DNA of 64,000 nucleotides from Ovis canadensis (Eukaryota; Chordata; Mammalia; Artiodactyla; Bovidae): assembly GCF_042477335.2 (NCBI RefSeq), contig NC_091245.1, positions 112,440,501-112,504,500 of the forward strand. Direction: 5' to 3'. Position numbers and translations under genes: made by a program. The notes below the pieces were generated by a model. That model had not been told where the DNA came from. It saw only the letters and a list, made by a program, of their open reading frames with translations, and did not search any database. Positions 11,480 to 22,329 of the stretch are shown one piece after another. Numbering within the stretch: position 1 is the first letter of the stretch; each line of letters begins with the position of its first letter.

Positions 11480-12650
11480 CATCTTCATCTTGCTTTCTCA
11501 AGAGTGCTGAGAAAGTTCACATCCCCTCATTGAAACACTGACTTCATTTGGCCCAGAGAACAATACACTCTCTTGGTTTTCTTCCTATTCCATTGGCTGC
11601 CCTTTCTCAGTCTCCTTGACTAAAATCTTCTGCTCGTAAAGACCTCTAAAATTGGAGCATTCCAGGGATCAGTACTCAGACTTCTTCTCTTTTCCATCCA
11701 CACTTATCTATTAATAGTTGCATAGTTTGACAGGTTTCTGGAATGCTTCCAGAGATGTATCTCCCATCCAAATCTTTCACTGTACTCCAAACTGCCTACA
11801 CCAATTGGTATTAGTGTTTGGAGGTCTAAAGGGCATCTTAGACTTAGCAAATGAACTCTTGATTCTGTAGCCTCTTCTGCAAACAACATTACAATTCCCA
11901 GGCCAAAACACTGGAATCACCCTTGACTCCTTTCTTCCTTTCATATTCCATATTCAATCTATCAGCAAATCCTATTGGCTCTGCCTTCACAATATATCCA
12001 GCATCTGAGAACTTCTAACCCTCTTCATTTCTACCACCGTCATCACAGGCCTGGCTCTTCTTTTGTCTTCCAACAAATCTTCCTGCATCTGTACAATGGA
12101 CAGAGAAACCTGTTAAAGCTATGCCAGATTTTGTCTCTCTTCAAAGAGAAACAAAATCCATAGTCCTTGTTATGGCTTCAGAGAATCTGAATAATCCGGT
12201 CCCTTGGACCTCTCTGACTCCCTCTTCTATCTACTCTTTGCTCACTACACTATGGCCACACCAGCTCCAGCTGGTCCCTAACTCATCCAGAGCATTCTCA
12301 TCTCATAGCTTTTGTATTTATTGTTCTTTCTCTTTCTGGAAATCTCTTCCCTTATGTATCTAAAGAGCTCATACTCTCATTTTCTTTTCGATTTCTGCTC
12401 AAAAAAGTCATCTTTTCTGAAAGACCTGCTCTGATGATCCTATGTATATCCTATCCTTTCTTGCTGCACTTATCACTGTCTGATGTTATACTGTATATTT
12501 GGTCATTTTTATTTTTGTCTCCCCCCCACTAGAATGCCAACTTCTCAAGAGGAAGAAGTTCATGTTGTTCATTGCTTTTTCCTTAGGACCTACAGCAGTG
12601 GTTGGCATGTAATAGGTTTTAAATAAATATCTGTTAAATTTATGAATGCT
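11480..12650 (+). repeat. L2 LINE, 3' part (ancient)
   Basis: L2 ORF-like phrases ('aacactggaatcacccttga', 'ctatcagcaaatcctattgg', 'ctccagctggtccctaactc') run into the L2 tail ('tagaatgccaacttctcaag', 'ttggcatgtaatagg'). It is diverged and the limits are approximate. Short open stretches inside it are not genes. Confidence 0.6.
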
Positions 12651-13024
12651 GAAAGCCATGTTACCTGACTAAAATCTCTCTTATTTAGCTTTGACCCATA
12701 TGTGGCTTCACTTCATAACTGAACTTAATCATAAGCTAATGTTCATAAAAGAAGGAGCCCATGACTCAGAGAGGGCACAGATTGTTCTAGTTGATAAGAA
12801 AGTCAAAAGAGTACAATAAAACTGTCTGCTTAAATAATGCAGACACCTAGAGAAGGCACAATTAACTTGTGGTTAAGATGGGTTGTTGGAAATTTGGGCA
12901 AACAGATTCAGATGTTCTTGATAGCAAAATGCTTTGATATCCTGCAAAGGGCCCTGCTGATATCAGACTAGAGATTTAAAGGTTGGGAAAAAGAAAATTC
13001 AGATTTGAATGGTTGGCTCTTGTA

Positions 13025-13142
13025 CATTCTTTTTCCTATGCTATGTGACTTGTGGGATCTTATTTCCCCAATCAGGGATTAAGCCCCGGCCCCCAGCAGT
13101 GAAAGCACTGAGTCGTAACCACTGGATTGCTAGGGAATTCCT
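13025..13142 (-). mobile_element. CHR-type SINE fragment
   Basis: Reverse CHR head: 'gacttgtgggatcttatttc', 'caatcagggattaagcccc', 'cgtaaccactggattgctag' and 'ggaattcc'. Confidence 0.65.
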
Positions 13143-13395
13143 GGCACATAATTATTAAGGAATGGTGGAAAGACAATCAGCATTTGTTCTTTTGCATATT
13201 GCTATTAAATCAACTCTTGAAACAGAGTGCCTAATTAAACAGTTGCTTAATTTATTAGACAGGAATGCTATTCTTGGTGCTGGTATTTTATTTTTACAAA
13301 GATATGTTAGAGAACATGTTGAAATTCCTTCTAGTTGCACTTATGGATGCCTGGCTGTCCAGATAATGTGGTACATATAATACCCAAGAATCCTG

Positions 13396-13767
13396 TATGA
13401 GAGACAGCAAAAAGAGACACAGATGTATAGAACAGTCTTTTGGACTCTGTGGGAGAGGGAAAGGGTAGGATGATTTGGGAGAATGGCATTGAAACATGTA
13501 TAATATCATATATGAAACGAATCGCCAGTCCAGGTTCGATGCATGATATAGGATGCTTGAGGCTGGTGCACTGGGATGACCCAGAGGGATGGTACGGGGA
13601 GAGAGGAGGGAGGGGGGTTCAGGATGGGGAACACGTGTAAGTGTACCCTTGGTGGATTCATGTCGATGTATGGCAAACCAATACAATATTGTAAAGTAAT
13701 TAGCCTCCAATCAAAATAAATAAATTTATATTAAAAAATTGTTTAATAAAAAGCAAAAAAAAAAAAA
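13396..13767 (+). mobile_element. Recent 5'-truncated L1 3' end with target duplication
   Basis: This is a 372-bp artiodactyl L1 tail, sense, with the typical 'gtggattcatgtcgatgtat' and 'ggcaaaccaatacaatattg' phrases and a terminal A run. It is flanked by a perfect 10-bp direct repeat AAGAATCCTG at 13386-13395 and 13768-13777. It is opposite to SLAMF1 and sits in intron 1. Confidence 0.85.
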
Positions 13768-14924
13768 AAGAATCCTGAACCTAGACTTCTACCAATAAAG
13801 GGATGGCAGAAAACTAGAACCATCCATGCAAGTAGAAATGTCACATGGTATACAGGCCCCCTAAATTGAATATAGAAGTCATATAAGTAAGCATATGTAC
13901 ATTTTTTCTGGGAGCATAGCCATGAATGTCACTTCTCAAAGGTGTCTGGGCTTCAAATCAAGGTTGAGAATTCCCATCACACTTATTTTTTTTAGATCAA
14001 TTTTGATATGGAGAAAAAAAATGCAAATGATACCCATTTATAGACCATAAGCCTCCACCCTCCCTTATGTCGTGTGTGTCCTTTCCACCCACCCAATCCA
14101 ACAGACTCTTTACATCATGGTTGTTTTTGGAATTTAGAAATGAAAGGGAGCCAGGAGAAGAGGAGACAGAGGATGGGGCAAGAAGTAGCCAAAAAAAGGA
14201 AAACAAATTTTTTTAAATTTTTTTTATAGAAAAGAAGAGGTTAAGAGGGAAGGAAAGGGCAGATGAGAATGACAGGATGAGTGGTTTAAGCAGACTTGGT
14301 CATGGGGAATGGAATCAAAACTTCATTAAGAACAGACCCTCACACACCACAACCCACATAAGAATGATGATGTAACAACTGAGTGTGTGAGTGGCCGGGT
14401 CTGTAGGGGGTGTGTGACCTCACTGACACCTGAGCAAGAGTGGAAAAACAAGTGGGGACTTTAAAGTGGTTCATAAAACCCTTCAAGTAGAGTACCAGCT
14501 CCTGAAACATCCTACTGCCTGATGACTGTTTTCCAGTGGGTTTGTGATTCAGTCAGACCCTGTTTATTAAGAGTCTGGAGGAAACATTTGTAGCTGTTAA
14601 CACCAACTCACTTTCCTTCCAGGGCAATTCTACTTAGAAAGTAGAGTGATTCACGTGAGCCCATGGATATTTTCCTGAAATTAGTAGCATTTAGCCGACC
14701 CTTTCATAAGATGGGACTCTACCTAATGATAACCATTTTTGGTGGGGGGCAGCCCTGACACTGGGCATCTTGCTATAGCATTTCTTTCAGGGAGGACTCA
14801 GAGCCCTCATAGTTCTTATGGGAAATCTGGGCTCACAAAGAAAAGATAATGTGTCTAAGTCTCCTTTGTAAATTGAAGTCCTACCAGGTGTCCTTCTAGT
14901 CCCATTCCTTGATGCTGCTGGGTC

Positions 14925-15200
14925 TTTCTTAGAATATTTGTGCTTACCGTTCCCCAGCCTGAAAGTCGGCCACTGCCTTTTATTTGCCTGGCTATCTCCT
15001 TCTGTCCTTCAGGCCTCTACGTTTAGCCCTTGGCTGAGATACGGCTTCTCTGCCATGTGCTTCCAGTGCACTCTGGGTCCCTCGTTTCATATCACCCACC
15101 ACACTTTTAACTCTCGTTCAATGCTTTTTATCCTTATGCAATTACAAGCTTCTAAGAGTAGGGTCTGTGTCTGTTTTGTTTACCACTATAACAGGGAGAC
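14925..15200 (+). repeat. L2 3' end fragment
   Basis: L2-like tail phrases: 'atgcaattacaagcttctaa', 'gagtagggtctgtgtctg' and 'ttggctgagatacggcttct'. It is old and short. Confidence 0.5.
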
Positions 15201-15544
15201 AAATCTCTCTTCAATACCTTTTTATACTGTTGAAGTTTTATAGACCTACGTAGGATACTCCTCCATAAACAACTAGTTAACAAAAAATTGAAAAAAAAAA
15301 AAAACTACATGATGAAAGATGTTTCTACTTTCCAAATCCTGAATCAAATACTTCCATATGCCTTCTGCTTCCTTCTCTGATTTATCCAACTTCTCTCACC
15401 TTTTGTGAATTCCTACATTTAATTTCAACGCAATTAGAATCAACTCATATGGTTCAATTATAGACAGCGCAGTCTAATTTTTACCATGGGACCTGAATAC
15501 AAATTTTAGGATTCTCCTCCCTAAACATAAGCTTATCCAGTTTC

Positions 15545-15870
15545 ATTCCTTGAGCCTCTGGAGTCCAGCTGTGTGATTAAGGAGAAATTACTAACTACTC
15601 TGTGCCTGTTTTTATAAAATCATAATGTAGCAATACCAACTCATATTTGGTATTATTAAATGAATAATACACATAAAGCACTTACAATAGTGTTTGGTAT
15701 ATAGCAAGAAAATTCTGTACATACTATTATTAATCATTCAACAAACATTTGTAGAAGGGCTCTCGTGTGCCAGATTCTGTGCCAAGCTCTGGGCAGAGGC
15801 TGTGGTTGTTCATTTTACCCCACATGTCACTTAGCGCCAGGCATACCATGTGTCCTAATAGATAGTTGCT
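15545..15870 (+). repeat. MIR plus short old-repeat tract
   Basis: MIR-like phrases: 'ctgtgtgattaaggagaaat', 'taactactctgtgcctg' and 'aacaaacatttgtagaaggg'. Confidence 0.45.
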
Positions 15871-16872
15871 GAATGAGATGGTCCAAAGTCAGTCTATGGA
15901 TAAAACCAAATAGCCCTGAAGTTCTGATTTCCAGTCTAACACCGGAGATAGTGAAGTCAGTGGCATTATGTCACAGTATTAAACCTTTTGAGAAATAAAA
16001 GTGCCTAGATCTAAATATTGGGGTAGAATGGGACAGTGAATACGCAAGATTGGGCAAAGTCTAGAACCACCCCCCAACTTGCCCCTCACTTCTCCTCTTA
16101 TGTGTGTGAAGGAAGTGAGGAGGACCTGAATGGAGGAATAAAAAATCCTACTGGGGTAGATTCATCAGCTGTAACAGCTGCACCACTCTGGTGGGAGATA
16201 TTGATAATGGGAGAGGCTATGTGTATGTGAGGGCCATGGGAAATCTCTGTACTTTTCAATTATTTTGCTGTGAACCCAAAACTGCTCTGAAAAAGAGAAG
16301 CCTATTAAAAAATGTATCACTGAGGGAAATGGAGATTTCAGTTCACTGGGGGAAGGGACATGTGGACTTTTTGACTTTTACAGTTTTGACTGGGAATTGG
16401 AAGGTGAGCTGAGTAGAGATGGGAAGGGGAGTGGGTACTAATTTTACAAGAAGTGGGCTTCTTGGTTGGGTAAATCTGTCATGGTTGACCTGTCCCATTT
16501 GCAAAGCATTTCCGCCTGGGTTTCATTGGGGTTTCACAAGACAGTGCATGTTTAAAAATAAAAACAGTATAAAATTTTTGTACATATTTCAGAGAAGATA
16601 ATCGTAAGAAAGATGAACACTGCTGATTGGATAGACACGCCTCTAAAGGGCTGGGCTGTTTCTTACTAACCAATGACCTCCGAAGCTTTGCCTGCAGCTG
16701 CTGTCAACAGATCCTGAGATGCCAGGGCCAGGCTGACCAGACGGCAAGTCAGCACAGGGATAGAAAAGTTCAGCTCACTGTTCAAACTCGTCGCTCCTGA
16801 TAGTCACCAGAAAGTATTCCAAAAATGGTGGAGTCATGAATGGGGTGCCCCTAGGAAGGTTTGACTCTTCCT

Positions 16873-17085
16873 GAAGTGAAGTGTTAGTCGCTCAGTCATG
16901 TCTAACTCTTTGCGAACCCGTGGACTGTAGCCCGCCAGGCTCCACTGTCCATGGAATTCTCCAGGCGAGAATACTAGAGTGTGTTGCCATTTTCTTCTCC
17001 AGGAAATCTTCCTGACCCAGGGATCGAAGCTGGGTCTCCTGCATTGCAGGCAGGTTCTTTACCATCTAAGCCATCTCCTCATTAT
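16873..17085 (-). mobile_element. Bov-tA SINE
   Basis: Reverse Bov-tA, from 'gttagtcgctcagtcatgtc' to 'cctgcattgcaggcaggttc', inside SLAMF1 intron 1. Confidence 0.85.
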
Positions 17086-18312
17086 GGCTTAAAGTAGTTC
17101 CATATAGCTTTCTGAACCCTGAGTTCAATTACTGCTCTCTGAGACCTTGGGCAGCAAGAGCCATCAGTCTGCCTGATTCTGAGGAAACACAGGGCCAAGG
17201 AAAAGCTATTCATCTGGGAATCTGTCAAAAGATCAATCTCAGGTGCAGCCCCTCAGATAAACTCAGCACATCTCTGGGCTTCTCCTGGAAAAGTCCACAA
17301 TGGATTTGCGGTCTTGAAAACCCCAAGAACAAAACATCCAGAGCCTCAGGATTTTCCCTCTTTCCCTAATGCCGCTTCCACTTTAGGCTGCCTCCCACAA
17401 AGTCTGAAGGCATTTAAGCAGAATGGAGATGCTCATCCACTCCTTAGTGAACCCAAAGTTTGCTCCTTGCTTGGCTTTTTCTTTTTCAAACACCTTTTCT
17501 CAGAGCTCTAAACAGTAGTTCACAAAACTACTAAACAAGAGAATGCCAGCAAACCAGAAAATAGGAGCCGAGTTCAGTTCCAAACACTGAACACTAAAGC
17601 TACTCTGAGCATTCCTCATTTACATTTCTCACTAAATGTAACCAGCCTTGGGCTCCAAAAATCCTGGCCTCTTCCCCTCTTGCTGCCTTGGAGTGCTACT
17701 TCCAGGAAAGTAACCACCAGCACAACCACGCTGTGGCCACTGTCTGTTCCCAACCATTGCCTGGGGTTTTTACTTTTACCCTCTCTTCCCACTACAGCCC
17801 TTTCTTGTAGGTGGACCATGTTTTTGGTTTGTCTGCTTGTGTGTGTGTGAAGATCCCCATCCAGGACAGGGTTGTAGGAGTAATTTTCTCTCAGAGCTCC
17901 CTCTCCCCAGCTCATTCCCTTAGCCTGTGCCTTTGCCAGAAGGATACTCACACAAAACCAACCACTCAGCCAGGACTTTGATTGCAGCCTCTCACCCAGA
18001 GAGGCCGGTCTAGAATGTGACCAGTGTCTTTGACTGGAACTCCTGGTTTCCTTGGAAGCTAGGACAGGCGGGGCTAAGCCTTGGACCCAGGAGCCCAGTA
18101 ACTCACAATCTTCCTTCCTCTCCGACAGAGGCAGGAGGAACTCAGTCTCTGAGGAAGAGGCAGCAGATCACAGCTCTCCCCCTACCCCCTGCCCTCTACC
18201 CGCAGCCAAATAACAACCCCTGGCTGCTGAGTTCTCTCTCTGTCTAGGTGGCTATAGCTGATTCCTCGTAGGTAATCCTAGGACCCAAGCCCTCAAACAG
18301 ATGAACACTTAC

Positions 18313-18388
18313 CTGTTCTGCAGCTCAGCTCAATGATCAGAGAGAAAAACAGCAGGACATTCGAGGAGAGGAGCCCTTTGGGATCCAT
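18313..18388 (-). CDS. SLAMF1: SLAMF1 exon 1, coding part (start codon and signal peptide)
   Basis: This exon encodes residues 1-25 and the first base of codon 26 of the SLAM/CD150 receptor. The peptide starts MDPKGLL, which is the conserved start of SLAMF1. A hydrophobic core (about residues 11-20, VLLFFSLIIE) follows, ending near LSCRT, as expected for a type I membrane signal peptide. The donor is canonical: exon end ACAG followed by GTAAGT, with intron GT at 18312-18311. The junction is phase 1 and joins in frame to exon 2, giving R-T-G-E-G. The start is chosen by family homology; an in-frame upstream ATG exists at 18508 (see findings). SLAMF1 is a self-associating costimulatory receptor on T, B, dendritic and macrophage cells that signals through SAP/EAT-2, and it is the established immune-cell receptor of morbilliviruses. 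The neighbouring minus-strand gene upstream is CD48. Confidence 0.9.
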
Positions 18389-18560
18389 CAGCCAGTGAGG
18401 ATAGGGAAGGGAGTCTGGCGAGAGCCCAACAGCTGCTCTCAGACACCAGCCAGAGCAGAGAGAGCTCTGCACCAGCCAAGTGCTGCCTCTACTGTCTAGT
18501 TTATGCATCAGAAACCAGCAGGCTTCCTGTCTCACTGGGGCTTTTTCTGCCTGTGCCTCG
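18389..18560 (-). promoter_or_regulatory. SLAMF1: Putative SLAMF1 5' UTR and core promoter
   Basis: This is the stretch just upstream of the SLAMF1 start codon. On the minus strand it contains an AT-rich ATGCATAAAC box around 18508-18499, which could act as a weak TATA or octamer-like element. An ETS-type core (ACAGGAAG) lies near 18527-18520; ETS factors are common at lymphoid promoters. There is no CpG island. The transcription start cannot be located from sequence alone, so the promoter/UTR boundary is inferred. Confidence 0.35.
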
Positions 18561-18859
18561 AGGATTGGTCATCTCTTTCAAGCCTTAAGTCACTCTGCTC
18601 TTCCCAAGAAGTCAGAGTCAGGTGGTTACAGTGCAAGAGCCAGGAAGGGATCTGTGTAATCACCTCGGTCAAACCCCCAGCCTTGGCAGAAATGTCCTCC
18701 CCCCTCTCCCTTTCTTAGCTGTCTCCGGGAAAGGGATGTCAAGCCTCTCTGGGTGGTTCTGTCTGGTAACTCTTATAGTGAAAAGAAAAGATGTAGTTGT
18801 GTCAGGCTACCCCAAATTTGGATGAGTTAGCTCAGGTTGTACTCGGATGATTTACTTTT

Positions 18860-19196
18860 TTAAAAAATTAATTTATTTTTTATTGAAAGATAATTGCTTT
18901 TCAGAATTTTGCTGTTTTCTATCAAACCTCAAAATGAATCAGCCATAGGTATACAAATATCTGCTCCCTTTTGAAACTCCTTCCTGTCTTCCTCCCCATC
19001 CCACCCCTCTAGGTTGATACAGAGCCCCTGTTTGAGTTTCCTGAGCCATACAGCAAATTCCTGTTGGCTACCTATTTTACATATGGTAATATAAGTTTCC
19101 ATGTTACTCTTTCCATACATCTCACCCTCTCCTCCCCTCTCCTCACGTCCATAAGTCTATTCTCTATGTCTGTTTCTCCATTGTTCCCCTGTAAAT
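18860..19196 (-). mobile_element. L1 3' end, part of a chimeric L1/U6 insertion
   Basis: This is antisense L1 tail, with 'gaatcagccataggtataca' and 'gtctgtttctcc', parallel to the L1 tail at 52.2-52.9 kb. It ends where U6 sequence begins. The combined unit is flanked by a 13-bp direct repeat (18847-18859 and 19243-19255, one mismatch). Confidence 0.75.
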
Positions 19197-19246
19197 AAAA
19201 TTGGAACAATACAGAGAAGATTAGCATTACTCCTGCGCAAGAATGA
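19197..19246 (+). pseudogene. U6 snRNA-derived fragment
   Basis: These 50 nt match the central part of U6 snRNA, including 'acagagaagattagcat' and 'cctgcgcaag', with about five substitutions from the U6 sequence as I know it. The 5' stem-loop and the 3' third are missing and no Pol III promoter is seen, so it is not a functional gene. It is fused to an L1 tail on its left. Confidence 0.8.
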
Positions 19247-19603
19247 TTGACTTTTAATAGCTGATGGACATTTTACTTCTAATTTGTTCCATAATTTCAG
19301 AGAACATCTCTCCATGCAGTTAGGTCCTGGTGCCAAAATCACAGAGAGATGGAGGTGGGCAAGGGTGGGTCAGCTGGCAGAAACCCAATTTCCCTGCTGG
19401 GTACATTGTGGTAGAATTTAGTGAGCCCTATGCTGTGTTTGGAGGGGCTGCCTTATTTTAGAACTTGCAACTAATCTTTTTATTGAGAAGGGACTAAAAC
19501 TGACAGAAGATGTTGTGCTTTTCCATAAGTTAAGCAATAAATATGAAACACACTATTACTGGCTCACAAGGAAACTTTGAGATGCAACTGTAACCGGTAT
19601 TTT

Positions 19604-19883
19604 CTTTTGGGGGAGGGGGTCCTGTGCTGGGTCTTCATTGCTGGGCTCGGGCTTCTCCAGCTGCGGCAAGCGGGGGCTTCTGAACCATGGTGCTCAGGCT
19701 TCTCTTGTCGCACAGCACAGGCTTCAGGAGTTGTGGCTCTAGTGCTCTAGGTGTTTAGCCTCAGTCATTGTGGTGCACGGGCTTAGTTGCCCCATGGCAT
19801 GTGAGATCTTCCCATACTCATGTCCCCTGCCTAAGAATCCACTACAAGGTGGATTCTTCACCACTGGACCACCAGGGAAGCCC
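19604..19883 (-). mobile_element. CHR-type SINE, full length, with target duplication
   Basis: This is a 280-bp reverse CHR SINE with 'gggcttagttgccccatggc', 'catgtgagatcttcccatac' and 'ttcaccactggaccaccag'. It is flanked by a 16-bp direct repeat (19588-19603 and 19884-19899, one mismatch). Confidence 0.85.
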
Positions 19884-20460
19884 CTGTAACAGGTATTTTT
19901 AAAGTCCATATAACAGGTCAAAGTCACTTTCCAATGGGCCTCCCTAAGAGGATAAGGGTAATAAGAGCTGGTGACATAGTGACAGTGCTCTTTATTCTCA
20001 TCATTCCCCTTTCCGCGTACATAAACACCTGGCACCCAACTATCCTGCCCACAACACTAGCCAGTGCTGTGCTGGAGTCAGCACGTATCAACTCATGAGA
20101 GCCAGTTGTTAAAGTTTCAGAAAGCTTGTGAGCTGGTTATTGATAAACATTATATTACTAAAAAATGGAATTATATAAATTTACAATTAAATAAAATACA
20201 TCCAAAACTGAGGGAATTGAAAACTCAAAACTCATTACTTCTTAATTATTTTACATTTCACTATTCTTTATGCTCTTGAGAACATTACATCTATTGTATC
20301 TCTGTCATGGGAACAAAATATCTGATCATGGGTGCTGCTACATGGCTTTCCCCAGCTTTACACTCAATGACATCATGCTGGTAGCTTGAAATCAGCCAGG
20401 GTGAGAGTATATATACCATGAAAAGAGGAAAATGATATATATCAGAGTTTTGATTCATTG

Positions 20461-20670
20461 GGTTTTAAAAATATTTATTTATTTGTCTGCATCAGGTCTT
20501 AGTTGCAGCATGTTCGATCTTTCTTGTGGTGTATGGACTCGCAGTAGTTGCGTTGCTCGGGGTTAGTTGTTCTGTGGCATGCGGGGTCTTAGCATTCTGT
20601 CTAGAGATCCAGCCCACATCTCCTGAATTGCAAGGGGCATTCTTAACCACTGGACCGTGAGGGAAGTCCC
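20461..20670 (-). mobile_element. CHR-type SINE with target duplication
   Basis: Reverse CHR SINE ending 'taaccactggaccgtgaggg'. It is flanked by an 11-bp repeat TTGATTCATTG / TTGATTTATTG (20450-20460 and 20671-20681). Confidence 0.8.
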
Positions 20671-20929
20671 TTGATTTATTGTTTTGTTACTTGTCTAGAT
20701 GTAAGAAAGTGAGAAAAAGATTAAACTTAAAAGTGTGTCAAGACTGTAGTTTTAATTGTGAAATGCATAAAAAATCGAGGAAATATTTTCTAGTATTTAA
20801 AAACTTTTAACATAAAGTCACTAGTGTCACAATATATGTCTTCTATATGTCTTCACATTTCTTTAACTTGAAAAGGATTAACTGCAAGCAACAATTGAGA
20901 ATGGAATAAAATACTTAAAAGTGTTGAGA

Positions 20930-21003
20930 AAAAAAACATAATTATATAAATACATATATAATTATAACAATATAATTATAATTATATAATTATAACCACC
21001 AAC
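20930..21003. repeat. AT-rich low-complexity tract
   Basis: Alternating AATTATA and ATATAT units with no G or C over long stretches. Confidence 0.75.
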
Positions 21004-21009
21004 TTATAA

Positions 21010-22320
21010 TTTTCTGTATCTTGTGAAATTATTCTTCAAAAGTGAAGGAGAAATAAAGATATTTTCAGACAAACAAAGATGGAGGGAATTTGTTGCCATA
21101 GTTCTGACTTGTAAGGAATGTTACAAGAATTTCTTTAGAGAGAAGGAAAATAATAAAGATCAGAAACTCAAATCTACTGAGGAAGAGCATCAGAGAAGGA
21201 ATAAGTGAAGGTAAAAATAGAAGCTTTTATTTCTTTTATTCTTAGTTGATCTAACAGATAACACATTGTTCAAAATAATAATAGCAACAATATATAAACA
21301 ACATACCAAATTATGTATGCTTATGCATATGCCTTGTGTATATATGCTTATCCATAAGCGAAATGAATGACAGCAATGATACACAAATCACAGGAGGGAG
21401 GAATTGGGGTTATTTTGCTACTATTAAGTACTCATACTACCCATAAAGCAGTATAGTGTTATTTAAAACCGTGCTTGGATTGTAAATGCATATTGCAAAA
21501 TCTAGGGCAATCAATAAAAGAAGTTAAAAAAAGAAGTGTAACTGACATACTAAGAAAGAAAAAATGAAATCTTACAAAAGCTCAATCAAAACCATAAAAG
21601 GCAGAAAAAGAGTGGAAGACAAAAAGCTCAACAAAGAATGAGGTTAACAAATAGAAGATAGTAACAAACATGGTAGATATTACCTCAACAATATCAGTAA
21701 ACACTTTGAATGTTAACAGTCTAAATGAACCAATTAAGAGGCAGACATTGTCAGAGTGCATCCAAAAACAAGACTTAACTATACGTCTTCAAGAAACCCA
21801 CTTTAAATATAAACACATATAAAATTAAAAGTAAATGAATGGAAAAAGAAAACAAGTTAATACTAATCAAAAGAAAGCAGATGTGGCTATATTAATTTCT
21901 GACAGGCAAGCCATCAAAGTAAGGAAAGCTATAAGAAATAAAGAGGAGTATTACATAATGGTAAGGAAGTCTCCACAAAGACATAACAATCCTTAACATG
22001 TATGCACCTAACAACAGAGCTCAAATAATAAGGTGAAAACTGTTAGAACTACAAGGAGGAAAAAAAAACTATATACTTCCAACAAAATAGCATTTATCGC
22101 AAGTATTAGTTTAACATGTGAAAATCAGTTAATCCATCATATCGACAGGCTAAAGAAGAAGACTCACATGATCACATTAATAGATGAAGAGAAACATTCG
22201 ACAAAATTGAATAGGTTTTCATGATAAAAACTCTCGACCACCTAGAAATGGGGGAAAGGGCATTTCCCAATTTGATAAAGAATATCCACAAAATCCTATA
22301 GTTAAGCCATCAAGTTTGTG
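21010..22320 (+). mobile_element. Old L1 fragment, sense
   Basis: Diverged L1 sequence: 'tattttcagacaaacaaag' (ORF1 end), then ORF2 endonuclease-like phrases 'aatgttaacagtctaaatg', 'cttcaagaaacccac' and 'aacatgtatgcacctaacaa'. It has many stops and is not coding. Confidence 0.6.
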
Positions 22321-22329
22321 GTAATTTGT

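Larger units (their letters stand above)
9660..18312 (-). other. SLAMF1 intron 1
   Basis: This 8.65-kb GT-AG intron lies between the signal-peptide and IgV exons. It contains a mariner-like element split by an L1 tail, L2 sequence, a 5'-truncated L1 with target duplication, CHR and Bov-tA SINEs and MIR, each listed separately. The remaining single-copy parts (9660-10030, 13780-14920, 15870-16870, 17090-18300) show no exon, RNA gene or clear repeat. Confidence 0.85.

Noticed and set aside
11213-12363. Several plus-strand frames of 60-106 codons
   Set aside because: They fall in old L2 sequence, lack conserved domains and are not joined by convincing splice sites.
19190-19250. Functional U6 snRNA gene
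   Set aside because: Only the middle 50 nt is present, with about five changes, no 5' end, no terminal T run and no upstream Pol III promoter.
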